NCBI RefSeq assembly: GCF_954871325.1
Contig: NC_088778.1
Location: 24,971,120 to 25,035,119, forward strand
DNA: 64,000 nt
From: Gordionus sp. m RMFG-2023
Lineage: Eukaryota; Nematomorpha; Gordioida; Chordodea; Parachordodidae
Direction of reading: 5' to 3'
Part shown: piece by piece, positions 12,229-26,200 of the stretch
Layout: each line of letters starts with the position of its first letter
Position numbering within the stretch: the stretch's first letter is position 1
Made by a program: the position numbers and the translations under genes
Notes under the pieces: generated by a model
Databases searched by the model: none
What the model saw: only the letters and a program-made list of their open reading frames with translations
What the model was told of the DNA's origin: nothing

Positions 12229-15200
12229 AATTTTGGCACAAATTATAATTATCCTCATCATCTTTTATCTAGGCTTAAGAAATAAAAATATTTAAATATT
12301 TTATCAAGCTTAAGGTTAGATCTATCTTATATCCAAATATCAAACATAATAATGAATATTACTGAAGATATATACATTTGAAATTGGGGTCTATTAAACC
12401 CCACCGAGTACTAACCTCTTTTTTTTCACCAGAGTATTGAAGGGTTAAGAGAAAGCGTTGCCGCTTCGAAAGTTGTCTCAAAAAACGTATTTACTGGGAA
12501 TAAAGTATTTTGGCAATTTTTCAGCTTCAACTATTAATAGAATGTCCATGTTTATGTTAAAGAGGATAAAGATCTAAGCAAGGAATAGATCTTTGCGCTA
12601 AGAAATTTTGGTGATCACATTAACAGGGTGGTTACCAGTCAGCAATTCCCGGGGCTTAAGAGATTATGGGCTGGCTCTGGATGCTTAAGCAATTTAGTAT
12701 ATGGAATTGCTTTAGCTGTGGGGAGAACGATCACTAAAAAATTTGGATTGCATAGTGTCTAACATACTAGTTGGTTTATTACATTTGAGACAGGTGCAGT
12801 GGGAAAATACTTTACATAAGCGTTAGGAACCTGATAAAAAATTTTCTAGGTTTGGTACGGCCAAAGGTTGTAATATTTTAAAAAAATGAAGATCGTAAGG
12901 GATCAGGTTTCAAATTTTTTTAAGTGTAGTTCACTCCAAACGGGCCCCGAAAGACTTCAGACCAAGTTTAGGTGGATTAAGGTTATTAGGAGCAAAAACA
13001 AGAAATCAAGTTTGGACAGAATCTAATAATTTTTACTTTTTTAGATACTAATCACAAAATGACTAACATTTCCAAACCCAGTCTGGATCCGAGCATAGAG
13101 GAATAAAATTAGGTTCGGTCTAGATTCATAATCCTGAATATTTTTGGGTTCAGGTGAATTCTGTCCAGATGGCCCAAAGGTTCAGGTTGAAATTTGGTGT
13201 AGAACCATACTTTAAATGTTATATCGTATTGTAAACATATGGATTCTTAGTTGTTTATGTAAATGTGATAAAATATTGAAATTAGTACACTACGTTTTAA
13301 AACAAGGTTAATGAATAAATAATATATTTTTGGAACACGGATTGTTAACCCTTTCGGTTGCGGTAGTGCATATAAAACCAATTTCGACCTTTAGCATTTA
13401 TATTGATCCAAGATCTATAAAAAAGGGGAAGTATTTGATGTAAAATGTCCAATGATGATAAAGATATATAATAAAAATTTGGGTCTGTTGACTATTTCGA
13501 CCATTTAAGTCTTTCGCCAAAGTGACATAAATGGTGGCTGCCAATATTCTTTTGAATGATAGATGCGGCTATTATCAATTCATTCATAATCTACAATATT
13601 CTTACAGACAATAAACTCTGATCGAAAGAATTCCTAAGACAAAATTATAGTTGATATAATAAATTCCTGTTGTCTCATATTTTTTTAAAAATGTTATAAA
13701 ATATATTTCATTAAAATAAAAATAAAACCAGGAGGTTATATTGCACAAATCAAAATCAAGAGAAAATAAAATAGCACGCCGCTTTTTTATATGGCTGTAG
13801 AGATAACATCGTGGATTTATTAATTTAAGGACAGTGGCGAAGTACGTATTTTTGAGCGTAGAAAAAAATGACTACTGTGCTATTTTGAGGTTAAATATAA
13901 TCATTTTTTGCCTTCAGTTCAGAGTCCTTCTATGACTTCTGGTTGCCTGGGGCAAAATAAATTACACCGCTCTTTAAAGCGCAACTTTTTCCCAGCCTTT
14001 AAAATAAAATCCACAAATCAGGAAATGGGTATGCCATTTTTAAAATGGGATTCGTGAATAAGCAGCTAATTCAATATATTTGTGTAATATATTTTAATTA
14101 ACTCTTAATAAATTTGTAACAAATGGAAATAGGTAATATAAACACAATTTTTGTAATATTTATACATTATAGAAATAATAATTCATATAGATGCATAAAA
14201 CGCAAAATATGGTTACCCAAAAGCAATCTAATTTTAAAATCCAGAGCTGTATTCTGTTGGCTGTCTTTTTTAATACAAAATGTAGATTTAATTGGTTGTA
14301 TATTAATTTGACTGAATCCAAATGACACTTAAATTGACTTATTCATTCTTTATAAAATATAAAACCCCCCAACATCTACATGAGAGAAGAAGGATGAGTA
14401 AAGTATTTGCTACCAAGCTATTTAAACGAGGTAGTCATCTAAAAGAGGTAGGGGATGGGCACCTAATGGGGGGGGGATAAAGTTATTGAAGGGTAACCAA
14501 TAATATCCTAGTATAAAATCGGGTAAAATATAATGCTGTAAAAATTATTTAATAATTGAATTATAGACCTATTCTAAAACACATAGATTGCTAAACATTA
14601 CAAAATTTTTGGAATATTTCTTGCTAAACATAAAGATATATTTTATAATAAAATTAAATCATAATAACTCTAAATATACTACAGGACCAACAATATTCTT
14701 TTCTTTATAATAATAAAGATTATTTATCAATCATTTTATGTTGCTAGTAGCCATTATAATTAAAACTCAATAACTAATGACGTAGAAATTTAATTTCTCT
14801 CATCGAGGCGGTAGCCAACTACCCCCTCCTTCAAAAATTGGTTTGCTTAATGTTAATAGGATCAATAATTTTACACTATTAATCTCAAGTATGAGCGCGT
14901 TACCATTTGAAAAATAGCGATTTTTCCTCAGATTGAAATAATTCTGAAAATTTGTTGCGCTATGAAAATTTCACTATCATTATTATTAGACACGGTCCTT
15001 GTTCTAATGTTTTAGGCGGCAGAAATGAATCAATTTCTTTTAATGAAAAAAATTGTCAAAGGAAATAAATAAAGAAAATTAGATCTAAAATCAAAATCAA
15101 CAAATGGGCAAATTCAAAATAAAAAATATAACCGTAGATATTATAATTAATATGATAAATAGAAAATTAACTTGCTGGGCAAATTTATTTTGCCGATTGG

Positions 15201-15452
15201 AAGTTCTGAGGAATAACAGATTTGCCTAGCATGGTTAAGGATATAATTATAATTTAGACTTAGAATAGATATAAATTTAAGTTTTAAAGGGCTTCGTAAT
15301 CGATGATATTATAATTGTAGCTAATTTTATAATCATATGTTTTAGCTACTATAATCTTAATTTCTATAAAGTGCCATATGCAGTATATTGACGCTTTAAA
15401 AAATAAAAAGGTTAATTATTTTATAAGTAATATTATTAATAATATATTTTAG
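12229..15452. other. Intergenic stretch, no gene recognised
   Basis: At about 12,592-12,765 a GC-richer plus-strand stretch stays open for some 55 codons (RNFGDHINRVVTSQQFPGLK onward) but matches no family I recognise. GGGTTC-rich text near 13,080-13,210 may be worn transposon end sequence. The missing 5' exons of the CAAP1-like gene may lie here, but I could not identify them. Confidence 0.4.
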
Positions 15453-18400
15453 CCGTATACAGGAGGGGAAGAAGTATATGAAAGCTCTTATGATTTGACT
15501 TTAGATATAAAGCCTATTTTTTTTTATATTAATAATCATGATGAAATGGTCAAGCAAATGTTTAAAGCTGTTGGAATATCTTATATTAAACAAATTTTGC
15601 CACCTAAATTATTAGTAAAGGAATTTTCTAAAAATTTACCCATATTTAATAAATGATTATTTTATGATAAAGGAATTTATAATTTTTAGATATATATTAT
15701 TAAGTATACTATTATTGGCTTGATATGCCATTTGGGTTTTATTGTTTTTATTATTGATAAGATTAAAAAACTTATTTTATATTTACTAAATACATTGTTT
15801 TGCCTAGCTTGATTGTAGCTGCAAATTATTTTTTTTATTATTTAGGACATACCAATGTTAGATTTACAACAAGCTTGCATTCAAGAATTATCTCAACTAG
15901 AATCTACTACCATCAAAAATATAATGACAGATAGTAATTATTAAATAGCCTTTATTTATTTAGAACTATTATTTTTAGGAAAAATTAATCAAACTTTAAT
16001 CCATGAGTCAAAGAATCATATTTTATTGACCAAAAATCATTTGTTGGCAGATGATAATAAAAAAGAACAAATAAATTCTAATAGCCTTAATTCACATAAA
16101 TCAGTTAAATCAACCAAAATCTCTTCTCAAAGTCCTGATTCTTGTACCAATAATAATATTTGTTATAATCCAAATTTCAATAAAGAAACAGATGGTAATG
16201 TGTTTTATTTATTCAATTATAGAAATTTAATAATATGGCTTTTTGGATTATTAATAAACAAGGGGTTTAGATAAATTTGACTAAATTTGAGATTTACTTA
16301 AACTACATATTCCTATAAATTTTTGTCAAATTTCGAAGATAAAATGGAATCTTATTTTATATCTTAAGATTATCTAGTAAATGCAAGGTAATTTTAAAAA
16401 AATATATAAATAAACTATCAAAAACTAAAACAAATTGCCATTAACCTATAAAAATTTTAAAATCTACAAATTTGCATGATAATCAAATGGAAATCTCAAT
16501 TAATTTACACATTTTTTGCCATGACAGAAGTATAATTTTTAAATTTGTTGTGTATTTTTTTTAGCATGTTACCATAATTATAAATCAGGCTAGATTTATC
16601 AGTAAAATAAACCTGACATATAACCCCCTTTAGGTTGCATCACACAGAAAATAAATGAGACTAGATGTCCTGCACAATGGCTAAAATCCCTCAATACCAT
16701 CAAAATCATTAAATTTTATAAAATGTCAATTTCTAAGGAAATTTATATTATATAGTATATATCTGCAAATTTTATTCATATTTTATCACCCCCATTCACT
16801 TCTCTCATCTTATGCTATTTTGCCAGAATAAAAAATTAATTTGATTGTGAAGCTTCAAAATATTGCAGATATTTAAATATAAAATATATAATGCTGAACT
16901 CTGAGTAATGAGTATTGTTGCCTATATAAATAATACTAATTTATAATTTTGTGACAAATCGAATGAATTAATTCTAGTTATTGGATGAAAATCTCAATCC
17001 CTTGATATAATTATCCTGAAAAAAATTCCCAGAAATTTATTGTCATTTTTCATATTTAAATTGATAAATATTATTATTTTTTTAAGTGATAGATGACCCT
17101 ACATGAACTGAAGAACAAATTTTTAGACGAAATTCTGATTAAGGTCAAAAAATGGTTTAATAAAATTTAGCGGTAGCTTGGAGTTTTCCCCAATTTAGAA
17201 GAATTTTTATAAGGAGATTTAATTTCCTTCCATGAATATAAGAAAAATAGCTGGTATTATCTATAAATTATTATGTAATATATTGAAATAGTTATAATTT
17301 TAATAACAGTATTAATAATATAAAGCTTCAATATGTCAAAAAATAATGATTCATCCCATCAAAAAAATTTAACAAATTTCTGAATATTTTTTAAATATTT
17401 TAATGTCGTTTCTGAGTTAGCTTATTGAATGTATCATGAAGAAAAAATTGTTCTTTCATTTCATTCGATTAATCATCAAATATAATTTGAAATGTCTGGA
17501 GGTCACGAAATTAATTTCCCAAAGAAATGCTACTCTTAAATTAAATAGACTTCTGATAAAGTTTAAAGAAAATATTTACATTGAAATAAGGATTGATAAA
17601 TTTTTTATAAGAAATTTAAATAAGGATCTATAAATTTGTAATTTATGATCTAATTCTGCACAAACACGTTATACAAAATAGATAACGTTTGCCTCACATA
17701 CATATAGTCCAGATTTTTAACAATCTTTGAAAGTCCCACAAAAATTCTAAAAAAAGATCTCACACCATTTATAATTTTTCGAATATTAAATGATATTTAA
17801 AACCTCTCATTCACAGTTAGCGCGAATTTGCAATGAAGTATACAAAATATGCTGTATTTTTATTTTTTTGCAGCAGCTAACTATGAATGAAGGGTAAGCG
17901 CCTAAGAATGTGTAGTTTAAATTTAAGCAAACCCCTTTGTCCTGGCTAACAAAATCAATACTTTATTATGGCAATATATAAATTGTATCGAAATAATATG
18001 AAATACAAAGGAGAAAGAATTATAATAATAATATATATATTTTTTTAACTAAGTAATTTATTTGCAATTACAATAAAGAAAATATTTTATTTATAAATTT
18101 ATTCCTGATTTAAATAAAACCAAATCATAAATCGATGATTTGATACTATAAAACAGAGTTTGAAAAAATTTTTTATTTTTTAGATCACAAATAAGATTTA
18201 TTTTAAGAAGACCAAAATCACTTTTATAAAAATTTTGATTTCATCATGAAAGATTTTTATGCATAAAAATCACAAAAATATAACTTATTTATATTCCAAA
18301 TGGAGGGGGTCGCCACAGAACTATTAACTTTAATATCTCAAATAAATTAGGCTTGGCTAACTACTTAAATCCCCCAGAACCCTTTCACCTATCCCTGTCT

Positions 18401-20896
18401 GATGGAAAAAGGCCTAATAGCTTTACAATATTCATTGGTTTAGAGGAAAACATCTCATTTGGGATTTAACCTTTCTCGCAGTTCTCCTCTAACCCAATCA
18501 TTGACTCAATTATTACGGCCGTAAGGTCAAAGATTAGAAAGTATCACAACTTTCTAGATTTTAATATTATCTCTATATTATATTTCTTTCTACCAATGAC
18601 TTCTTAGGTCCCCTAGCATACCATTTTTTTGAAAACTTAGATAAAAAAATTTGCAAATTAATGAGAATCATGGATCCTCTTTTAAAATTTTACTATCAAT
18701 TCATATGTTCATGTTCCGGGGGCAACTATCTTAGTTTCCTCGGATCTCAAGGAAAGCTTCCTTTTTAAAATTTATTGATTTTTTCCCCTCCTTATATGTT
18801 CATGTTCCACTCCATATGCCAAAATTTAATTTTCATTTTAATATTTTTTTTTAAATCTAAACAGCTTCCAGTGAAAAATCAGTTTCATCTCTCGAGATCG
18901 TTCCATCTATACATGACTCAGACTCTTTTTTGTTCAGTTCTGCCAGTCAAGAATCTAATTTACGTGATGGCACAACTCACCTCGATCGAAAAAATCGCAA
19001 ATTTCAAAAACGTGCAAAATCTAGAAAAAATATTGACAGCCATGATCAGAGAATCGAACGCCGAAATCGACACTCATCTAAATCTCGTAAAAAACGTCGA
19101 TCGAAAACGAGGAGTCTTAGGTTTAAAATATCTATAGATAAAATAAGTATTTAGTTTCTTTTTTTAAAAAGCCGCTCTGCTGATTTATACAATTTAAAAA
19201 TTAAAATTAAATCAAAACGCATGAAATAAACATATTTATAAGGATGCTTGCAGGTATGCATTCTATATTCTGGTCAACATAATCCTTGTTACTCACAATT
19301 GTTCTTATTTTTGTGTGATGGGATTATATTTTATAAGGGCCATGCTATAACATTCTGAATTTACAAGCCACATGCCATAAATGACTAAACCCTTTTCCAT
19401 CAATTTTAATTAACAAAAATACTGGCATATAGTAATTGTTTAATTTATAAGTGGCATCTGTGAAAATATCTTTAGGATATGCATCAAACATTTTTCGCAC
19501 ATCTCCTGAAAATAAATTCCCCTAAGTTCATCACCATCAATATACATATTTTATATTATTCGCCCCATTATGATTCTCCATTAATTGTACCAATAGGTCA
19601 TTTAATTTATTATAAATGTTGTCATCCGAATTTGAATTCAATTTAATTTTTAAATAGTATAAATCAGCAGCTGTTACAAACATACCCGGCTTGTTGAAAG
19701 GTGTAATTATTTTAGATAATTTAAGACAATATTGTTAAATTATTGCTTAATATATTGGCCCTTCTTTGTTAGGGCATTTGTTAAATTCCTCAACATCTAT
19801 AAAAGAAATTTAAAACAATTATTTGATTAATAAAGATGAAAATAAAATTTAATTGTCCAGTCATATATAAATTGTAAAATATAATATTGATATGCATTCA
19901 AAGGATATTAAAATAAATTTGAAATATAAATACAAAAGTTCAACTTTTCTACAGAGCTAGCTTCCTTTTAGCAGATTTGTATACATATAACCAGAATTGT
20001 TAATTTAATTAATATCTCTAAGTTAATTTTTTTATAATAAATTTTATTTTATAATGGATGGCCAGAAAATTTTTAAATTATTAATTTTGATATTAGGCCT
20101 ACCTTACATGAATATTTTTAAGATATGAATGTGTATATATATATTTGAAATGTATCAACTCTGGTTTATATATAAATTGGTATCTAGAATAAATTAATGT
20201 TTTAAAACCATTAATAAATATTAATCAAAATAAAATTATTCATGATTGTGGGTTTTGTCAAACTTTTCTAACACAAATATATATCCATTTTTATTAGGTT
20301 TAAGTTTGTAAATAATTTTGCTATTGTACCCTTGTTTTAAAGTTCTCCTTTCTCTCACACCTTTTGAGCTAGATTTGACGACCCCCTCTTTAACAATTAT
20401 ATGTAATTATTTTATATTTATATATTGGATTATCATGAGGCTTGGAACGTGATATGTAATAATTAATTAAGGTATTCTTCTCATTATTATTCATAAATTG
20501 GTTTAGAAAAATCATTTAATTCCAAAACATATTTTAATTCCTGAATAATAAAAGCATCTTATATAATAATTTTAAACCATTTCATTCTCCATTCAAAGAA
20601 TAATTAAATTTTAAAAATCCGTTAAAAATATTTATTAAAAAAACAAGTGTGTAGAATAAAAAAAGTAAAAAAACCTTATTCACGATTTTTTGCTGATATA
20701 AAAAGCATTCTATCAAATCATAAACTATTATACTACGAAACGCAAGAAAATACTATAATTTTTTATAAAGTAATTGCGTAATTTTATTATTTATAGCCAT
20801 CGTTCGGAAGAAACCCCCCGTGGCGCGGAAAAAATGAAGGAACTGGAAATGAGAGCCCGCGCTATAAAAGCTTTGGTGAAACGACAAAATGCTTAA
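15453..20896 (+). CDS. CAAP1-like gene, 3' five exons (5' part not found)
   Basis: Exons at 15453-15614, 15846-15933, 15979-16194, 18865-19120 and 20797-20896 join with matching phases (0, 1, 1, 2). The first two encode LDIKPIFFYINNHDEMVKQM followed by LPPKLLDIPMLDLQQACIQE, which resembles the conserved domain of caspase activity and apoptosis inhibitor 1 (CAAP1/C9orf82). The last exon ends KELEMRARAIKALVKRQNA before TAA, like the CAAP1 C-terminal helix as I recall it. The middle is Ser/Asn-rich, then Arg/Ser/Lys-rich (SRKNIDSHDQRIERRNRHSS), suggesting a nuclear protein. In vertebrates CAAP1 modulates caspase-10; the role here is unknown. No start codon was assigned. The gene is convergent with receptor A. 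Confidence 0.6.
16195..18864. other. Intron of the CAAP1-like gene, no element recognised
   Basis: This 2.67-kb AT-rich intron holds no transposase, RNA gene or further exon that I can support. The open frame at 17,436-17,633 is low complexity. Confidence 0.45.
19270..19800 (-). pseudogene. MULE-like transposase fragment
   Basis: Within an intron, the minus strand reads KPGMFVTAADLYYLKIKLNS and then, in another frame, VRKMFDAYPKDIFTDATYKL followed by NNYYMPVFLLIKIDGKG. The pattern FxxxPxDIFxDATYKLNxxxMPVF is typical of the MULE/FAR1/ZSWIM DDE transposase core, where DATYK holds a catalytic Asp. The frame change and early stop show it is decayed. Confidence 0.6.
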
Positions 20897-21179
20897 TTAT
20901 GATAGTCAACTCCTAATTATTTATATTCACACAAATTGAAATTATGTGTATACTAATACTATACATTACATACGATATAATATTGTAAATATCCTAATCC
21001 TGGTTAAATCAAATATATAATATTATAATTTTATACTATCATTTATTCTTTATCTCTATTATGGAATGTGGAATTTTTCCAAGAAAGTTAAAAACTCTTT
21101 GTTACTATATGCAAAAAATAATAATTTTGGTGAATTTAAACGAATATTAGTTTTATTTTGTACTTAAAACCTTAGATTT

Positions 21180-22010
21180 CTCCTTACCCCCCCGAAGCCT
21201 CAGTGGTAGATTTCTTTTCGATCTTTTCTCAATCATTATTTTGGCGCTTTGCAGTTCAAAAATTGTGACTTCCACACTATTTAATTCAGCCAGTTCCATG
21301 ACTCCTTTAAGTTTGTAATGTTTCGTATCTTGACCTCTGTCTACTCTCCTTTTTTTATCATTGCTATATCAGATCTCTCCTTTATATCGTTCTTTATCAA
21401 TTTCCTACTATTTCTCCAAATTCTCCTATCGTATTATTTTGAAATATTTTTTTATGATAGGATTTTGTAGATTTATCTGAACTGCACTCTGGCCTTCGTC
21501 ATGGTGACTTTCCCATTAATGAACGATGTGAATGTGATATAACGTTATTTATTTTATAAATTTTTATATTTTGGACTCTTGCCTGCGTGGTCCTTATTCT
21601 TCAAAGCTCGTATATACCATTGGTTTTTCAGTAGTAAGGACATGGGACTCGTTTATTATCAATATTACAAAGAAACTGAATTGATGACTCGTAAATGCGT
21701 CCCATTGTTGGTCATGATCTTTTATAAGAACATTCAACTGCTAAATGCTCTAATAATACATTCACTATTGTTATCGCTACAGTTATTTATTATATTTACC
21801 TCTACAACCAATATTTCCCATCAAATGGTCCTGCTAAAATAACATGTACGGCTCCAACGGACGTTCAAGTATACTCCACGAATACAGTGGAGTCTCATAT
21901 CCGGGAAGTTTTCATGGCATCTTGTGTTATTTTTAGAAGTTATCTAATCAATAACACCAAATGAACCCAGCGATTCCCCACCTTTATATTTTTTTAATAT
22001 TGTGTGATCG
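21180..22010 (-). mobile_element. LTR retrotransposon fossil, Gypsy-type integrase region
   Basis: On the minus strand a short stretch (VHVILAGPFDGKYWL) matches the start of the integrase core of Gypsy-like elements. The copy is broken by several changes and looks old. No LTRs or other parts were found nearby. Boundaries are approximate. Confidence 0.5.
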
Positions 22011-22583
22011 CCCTCCTGTTATTTGTAATTTTAAGTCTTCTCTCCTAAATACTCTGTGGTTTGTAGTGTTTAAAGGAAAAAAAATCTTCCAAATAAATAT
22101 GCATAGAATTTGAGAACTGCAAAATTTCACAACTCCACGATCTATCGGAGTAAACCATTTTTCTGCGATTAATAACGTCCTATATGATGCACCATTGAAT
22201 GTTCGCCTTTTTCAGGCATCAAATGAAATCCTATTCTAGCACACTTTCTGATGCATCACAGATTATCCCTATTAGTATGTTTGTCGTTAAAGGGTAAAAT
22301 ATTTTTGACGTAAACATTAACTTAAAGATTTATTAAACAATATTTTTTGTAGTTTTTTAAAATTATAATATATAATAAACATGAATTGTTCTAAAGTGAA
22401 AAGAAATTTGTAGTAAATGATTTTACATCAATTCAAAGGATATGACTAATTAAATTATATATTTATTTTGTATTAAAAGACTATATACATACCAAAATAA
22501 ATTAGAATTTACATATGAAATTTAAACATTATTTTATAAATTTGAATCTTCTCATCCGATTGGATTTTTTAATACTACTTATC

Positions 22584-23263
22584 TCAATACTTTTTTTTCT
22601 CAGCTGGTTTCCCTTTTCCAGTCTTAGAACCATATTCTGAGATTTTGCGAACTGCGGATCCAGTGGTTTTTTTCTCTAGGGATTTTCTTTGTACATTGCT
22701 ACCAGTTAATTTGTCCAAGGATTGAGATTTCGCTTTTTCCTTGGTCAGACCTATAGCTCCTGCCATTTCTTTTAACTTACTTTCTATGTTCATATAACTC
22801 CCAGCTGTATATTTGAAATAAGATTAAATAGAGCAATTTTATGTGAGGGCCACTTAGAATTTTTTAAAACTTATTCAATATATTTCCTAAATTAAGTGCT
22901 AAAACTTTCATGCGTTCCATATATATCAGATTGCTCCATTTTGTCAAATATCGGACGTACGAATTCGAAATGAGTATATTGATAACCTCCGTAGCTGTCA
23001 GATGGAGCATATTCTGTAATCTCTTGATCTAGTAAATTCATAATTTTAATCAGATATAATATATTAGATATTCTTGGTAAAATAATATTTCTATTGGCCA
23101 GTATTATTAGAATTAAAAATTACTACAATTACTCCTTTCAGATTTTTATTATATCTTGTTAAAAAAATGAGAATATAAATAAAATGAAATAATATTTTTT
23201 TAAATATACCTTCAGGGGGTTTTTTGACTTCCAGTTCATAACTGCTATACGAGTCGTCGTCTT
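22584..23263 (-). CDS. Receptor A cytoplasmic tail (three exons, two possible ends)
   Basis: Exons 23263-23210 (KDDDSYSSYELEVKKPPE) and 23028-22906 (ITEYAPSDSYGGYQYTHFEF then VRPIFDKMEQSDIYGTHE). If the second exon is read through, SFST and TAA at 22892 end the protein. If the phase-1 donor at 22906/22905 is used, exon 22804-22584 adds GSYMNIESKLKEMAGAIG and a Lys-rich end closing EKKKY. Tyrosine motifs include YTHF (YxxPhi endocytosis type) and, only in the longer tail, YMNI, which has the YxN core recognised by Grb2-type SH2 domains. Eight to nine tyrosines in about 60 residues suggest phosphorylation; this is inference. Confidence 0.75.
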
Positions 23264-26200
23264 CTGTTGATTTTAAGAAATGAGAACCAATTTATATATT
23301 TTTTTAAAAAAAAGTATAATATTTAACTTTTGTTACTGCTTGCGGACCGAAATTTAGTAAAATATACATAGAGACAAATGGCTGCAATCACCAAAACGAG
23401 TATTAAAATGATGATACCAATTGTCACGTTTACGATGTTGTTAGCTTTCAGTCATAATCGATATTTAAATTAAAATTTAAAAAAAATTATTTTGACGGAA
23501 ATTATGTTATATAACTTTCTTGTAAAGTTATATTAGAATAAAATACCTTTTATAAAATGGATTTCTTACAAGGTATATTTACTATATATATACTGAAAAT
23601 TATAAAAATAATTATCCTACTATATTAATTTTTGTTCTCATTATAGGAATTTAAAAATCAAATAAAATCGAATGATTTAGATAGAAGAAAAATTAATCTT
23701 ATTTAGGCCTATATAATTTAATAATTTCTAAGAGCCCTTCAATTGTACAATTTTTTTCCACTTTATTTCTTTCTTTCACATTCCAAGATTTCTAATTGTT
23801 CGAGCCCAAACTGGATCGAGATAATATCTTTAAAAATAAATAAGGAAGTTCGAAAAATTTTACGAGGAGAATCATAAGAATAGAAAAAAATGTAAAATTT
23901 GGATTTTTTTATAATTAGAAGATTTATAAATGATTAGGAAAACAAAATAACTTATAAAAAATTTTATGCTGCGAATTAATTTTAACCCGAAACCGGCCGG
24001 AATACATTGAAATCAATATCCTGTTAGACCAATCCAGATCAGGTGATTACAAACGCTATGATTTGAACCGGATACGGATAAATCCACATTGGAACAGGGT
24101 TCAAACTTCTATAGAAGTGAAGTCTAAAAATTTCTTAATCCTCCTTAGCATAATGATGAGTTTTAACATATTAAGTAGTATGATAATTCGTCATAAAAAA
24201 ATTACATTTGTGTGAGATGCATTTGGGATGGTCATCCCAGGTCCCATTGATGCACGTTAAATCCGGTTTTCCCGATAGAATCATATTCGTGGGACAACTT
24301 ACCACAATTTTCGAATTCATTGAATAAGTATCGTGAATTTTACTGTTAGTTTGAATATCGATTAAATGGGCAAGTTGGTCACTTTGAAATAAACATCCTT
24401 TGGTAAAAAAATATATTTGAACGATTATATTGTTGTTGTATTATCAACTCTTGTTAAATAATTTTATTAGTAATTTTTTTCAAAAATATTGCAGTATAAA
24501 GCTTTTTTTATAAAAATTTGGAAAAAGATAAACAGAAAAAAAATAATAAAACTTATAAATAAGAAATGAGAAATTATGTTGTATATATGAGATCCCAATA
24601 TGTGAAAACCAGGAAAACGTTATTTCCGGAAGCATCATGAGCAGATAAATATGTATAAATGTCGAATTCGTAGAATATATTGGAATTCAGGTATATTAGC
24701 GACTTTAAAATTTAAATTATTTACAGCGCACATTTATTAATTTTTAAAAACTTGAATTCCGGAGTTGGACTCTAGCATGTACATGGTCCTTAACTCTATG
24801 AATTTCCGTCGAATTTTTAATCAAATTTTTTAAAATTATATTAATTAAAAGTTAAGTCAAAATTTAATGATGAAACTGTCTGTGATTCATAGGGTAGGTA
24901 TTTCTAGCCAAAATAATATATTGTAAACGACGAGATTTGACAAATATGTGCAAACTTTTTTGCCATCTATAAGCTAAATCTTCAAGCTTACATAATATTA
25001 TATTTAATAAAATCTTAATCGGGTCGTTTTAAAAATGCGATTTGGCCTTTTTGACAAACCTAGGTAAGGTATACTATAAATACACATGCTGAAATACAAT
25101 TCAGGTAAAGTTTTTAAAATTAAAAAAAACTCTAAATTATTTGCATTTCAAAGATTCCAATATAATCCTAAGACATTATATACCAGCGGTATTTTGACTT
25201 ACAAACTATCTCTTTTTCCTAAATAAAAATTTAATTAGTTTTATATATTTTTTTTTAAAAAAATAGATTTTTTATCAAAGAATTAAAATAAAATATGAAA
25301 AATTACCTTGTACACATTTTGGTAATTCTGTCCAGCCCTCAGTATGACATGTAGCAGATCCATTGATGGTTGCCGTAAATCCTGGAAAACAATTTATGTT
25401 GATAACCGTATTTATGGCGTATGTATTGGACGCCAAATGATTTACCACTGTGAAATTACCGTAATCTATTCTGGGCTCAAGACAAGCTATATTGTTAGTA
25501 ATTATTATTGTAATAACATATTCAAGAGTCAAAATAGTTCCATCAAGCCAATTTTTACATGTTATAAAATCTCTCGAGTATAAAATTTGCCATTTTTATT
25601 GAATAAATAATTTGATTTAATATAAGGAAAATATATAACATGAAGTTATTTAAATATAGTTGTGTTTATATTTTTGCACATTACTTACAAATTAAATGAG
25701 GATCCATTACAGTATCAATAAGATTTGTTACAAAACATTTTTATATATTTATAACAACTTTCTTAAAAATTGTTTAAGTTTATCAATATGTTATTTTTAG
25801 ATAATTATAGCAAGCAAACAATTTTATATGAATAGTTACAAATATATGGAAATGTTTTATAACAAATAAACACACTGTCATGTAATTGGAAAGAGATAAA
25901 AAAAAGACACCTTCAATACAGAAAGAAAAATATTGGATCTTTTAATGGCTAACAATACATTCACAATTAAAGATATTATAGAAAATTTACCTCAGGGATT
26001 TCCTAAAAACGATGGTATAAGAAAATATATTTAAAAAATAGGATAGTCCAAAAAACGTGCAGGAGAACTAGATAGGAGAAACACACCGGGCGCTATCAAT
26101 ATATGAATTATTGTATACAAATATTGAATATAGCTATAGAAAATATTTTTATTAAATGAGGCAGGCATAAATTTACATGTTATGCCTACGCCTTGGCATC

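Noticed and set aside
12640-12710. A tRNA-like GC-rich patch
   Set aside because: No cloverleaf arms or T-loop GGTTCRANYCY could be fitted. I found no tRNA, rRNA or CRISPR array in the window.
12592-12765. A GC-richer 55-codon open stretch as an exon of the CAAP1-like gene
   Set aside because: It has no similarity to CAAP1 that I can see and no splice-phase link to the exon at 15,453.
25344-25583. Plus-strand ORF starting MTCSRSIDGCRKSWKT
   Set aside because: It is the shadow of sushi exon 6 on the minus strand.
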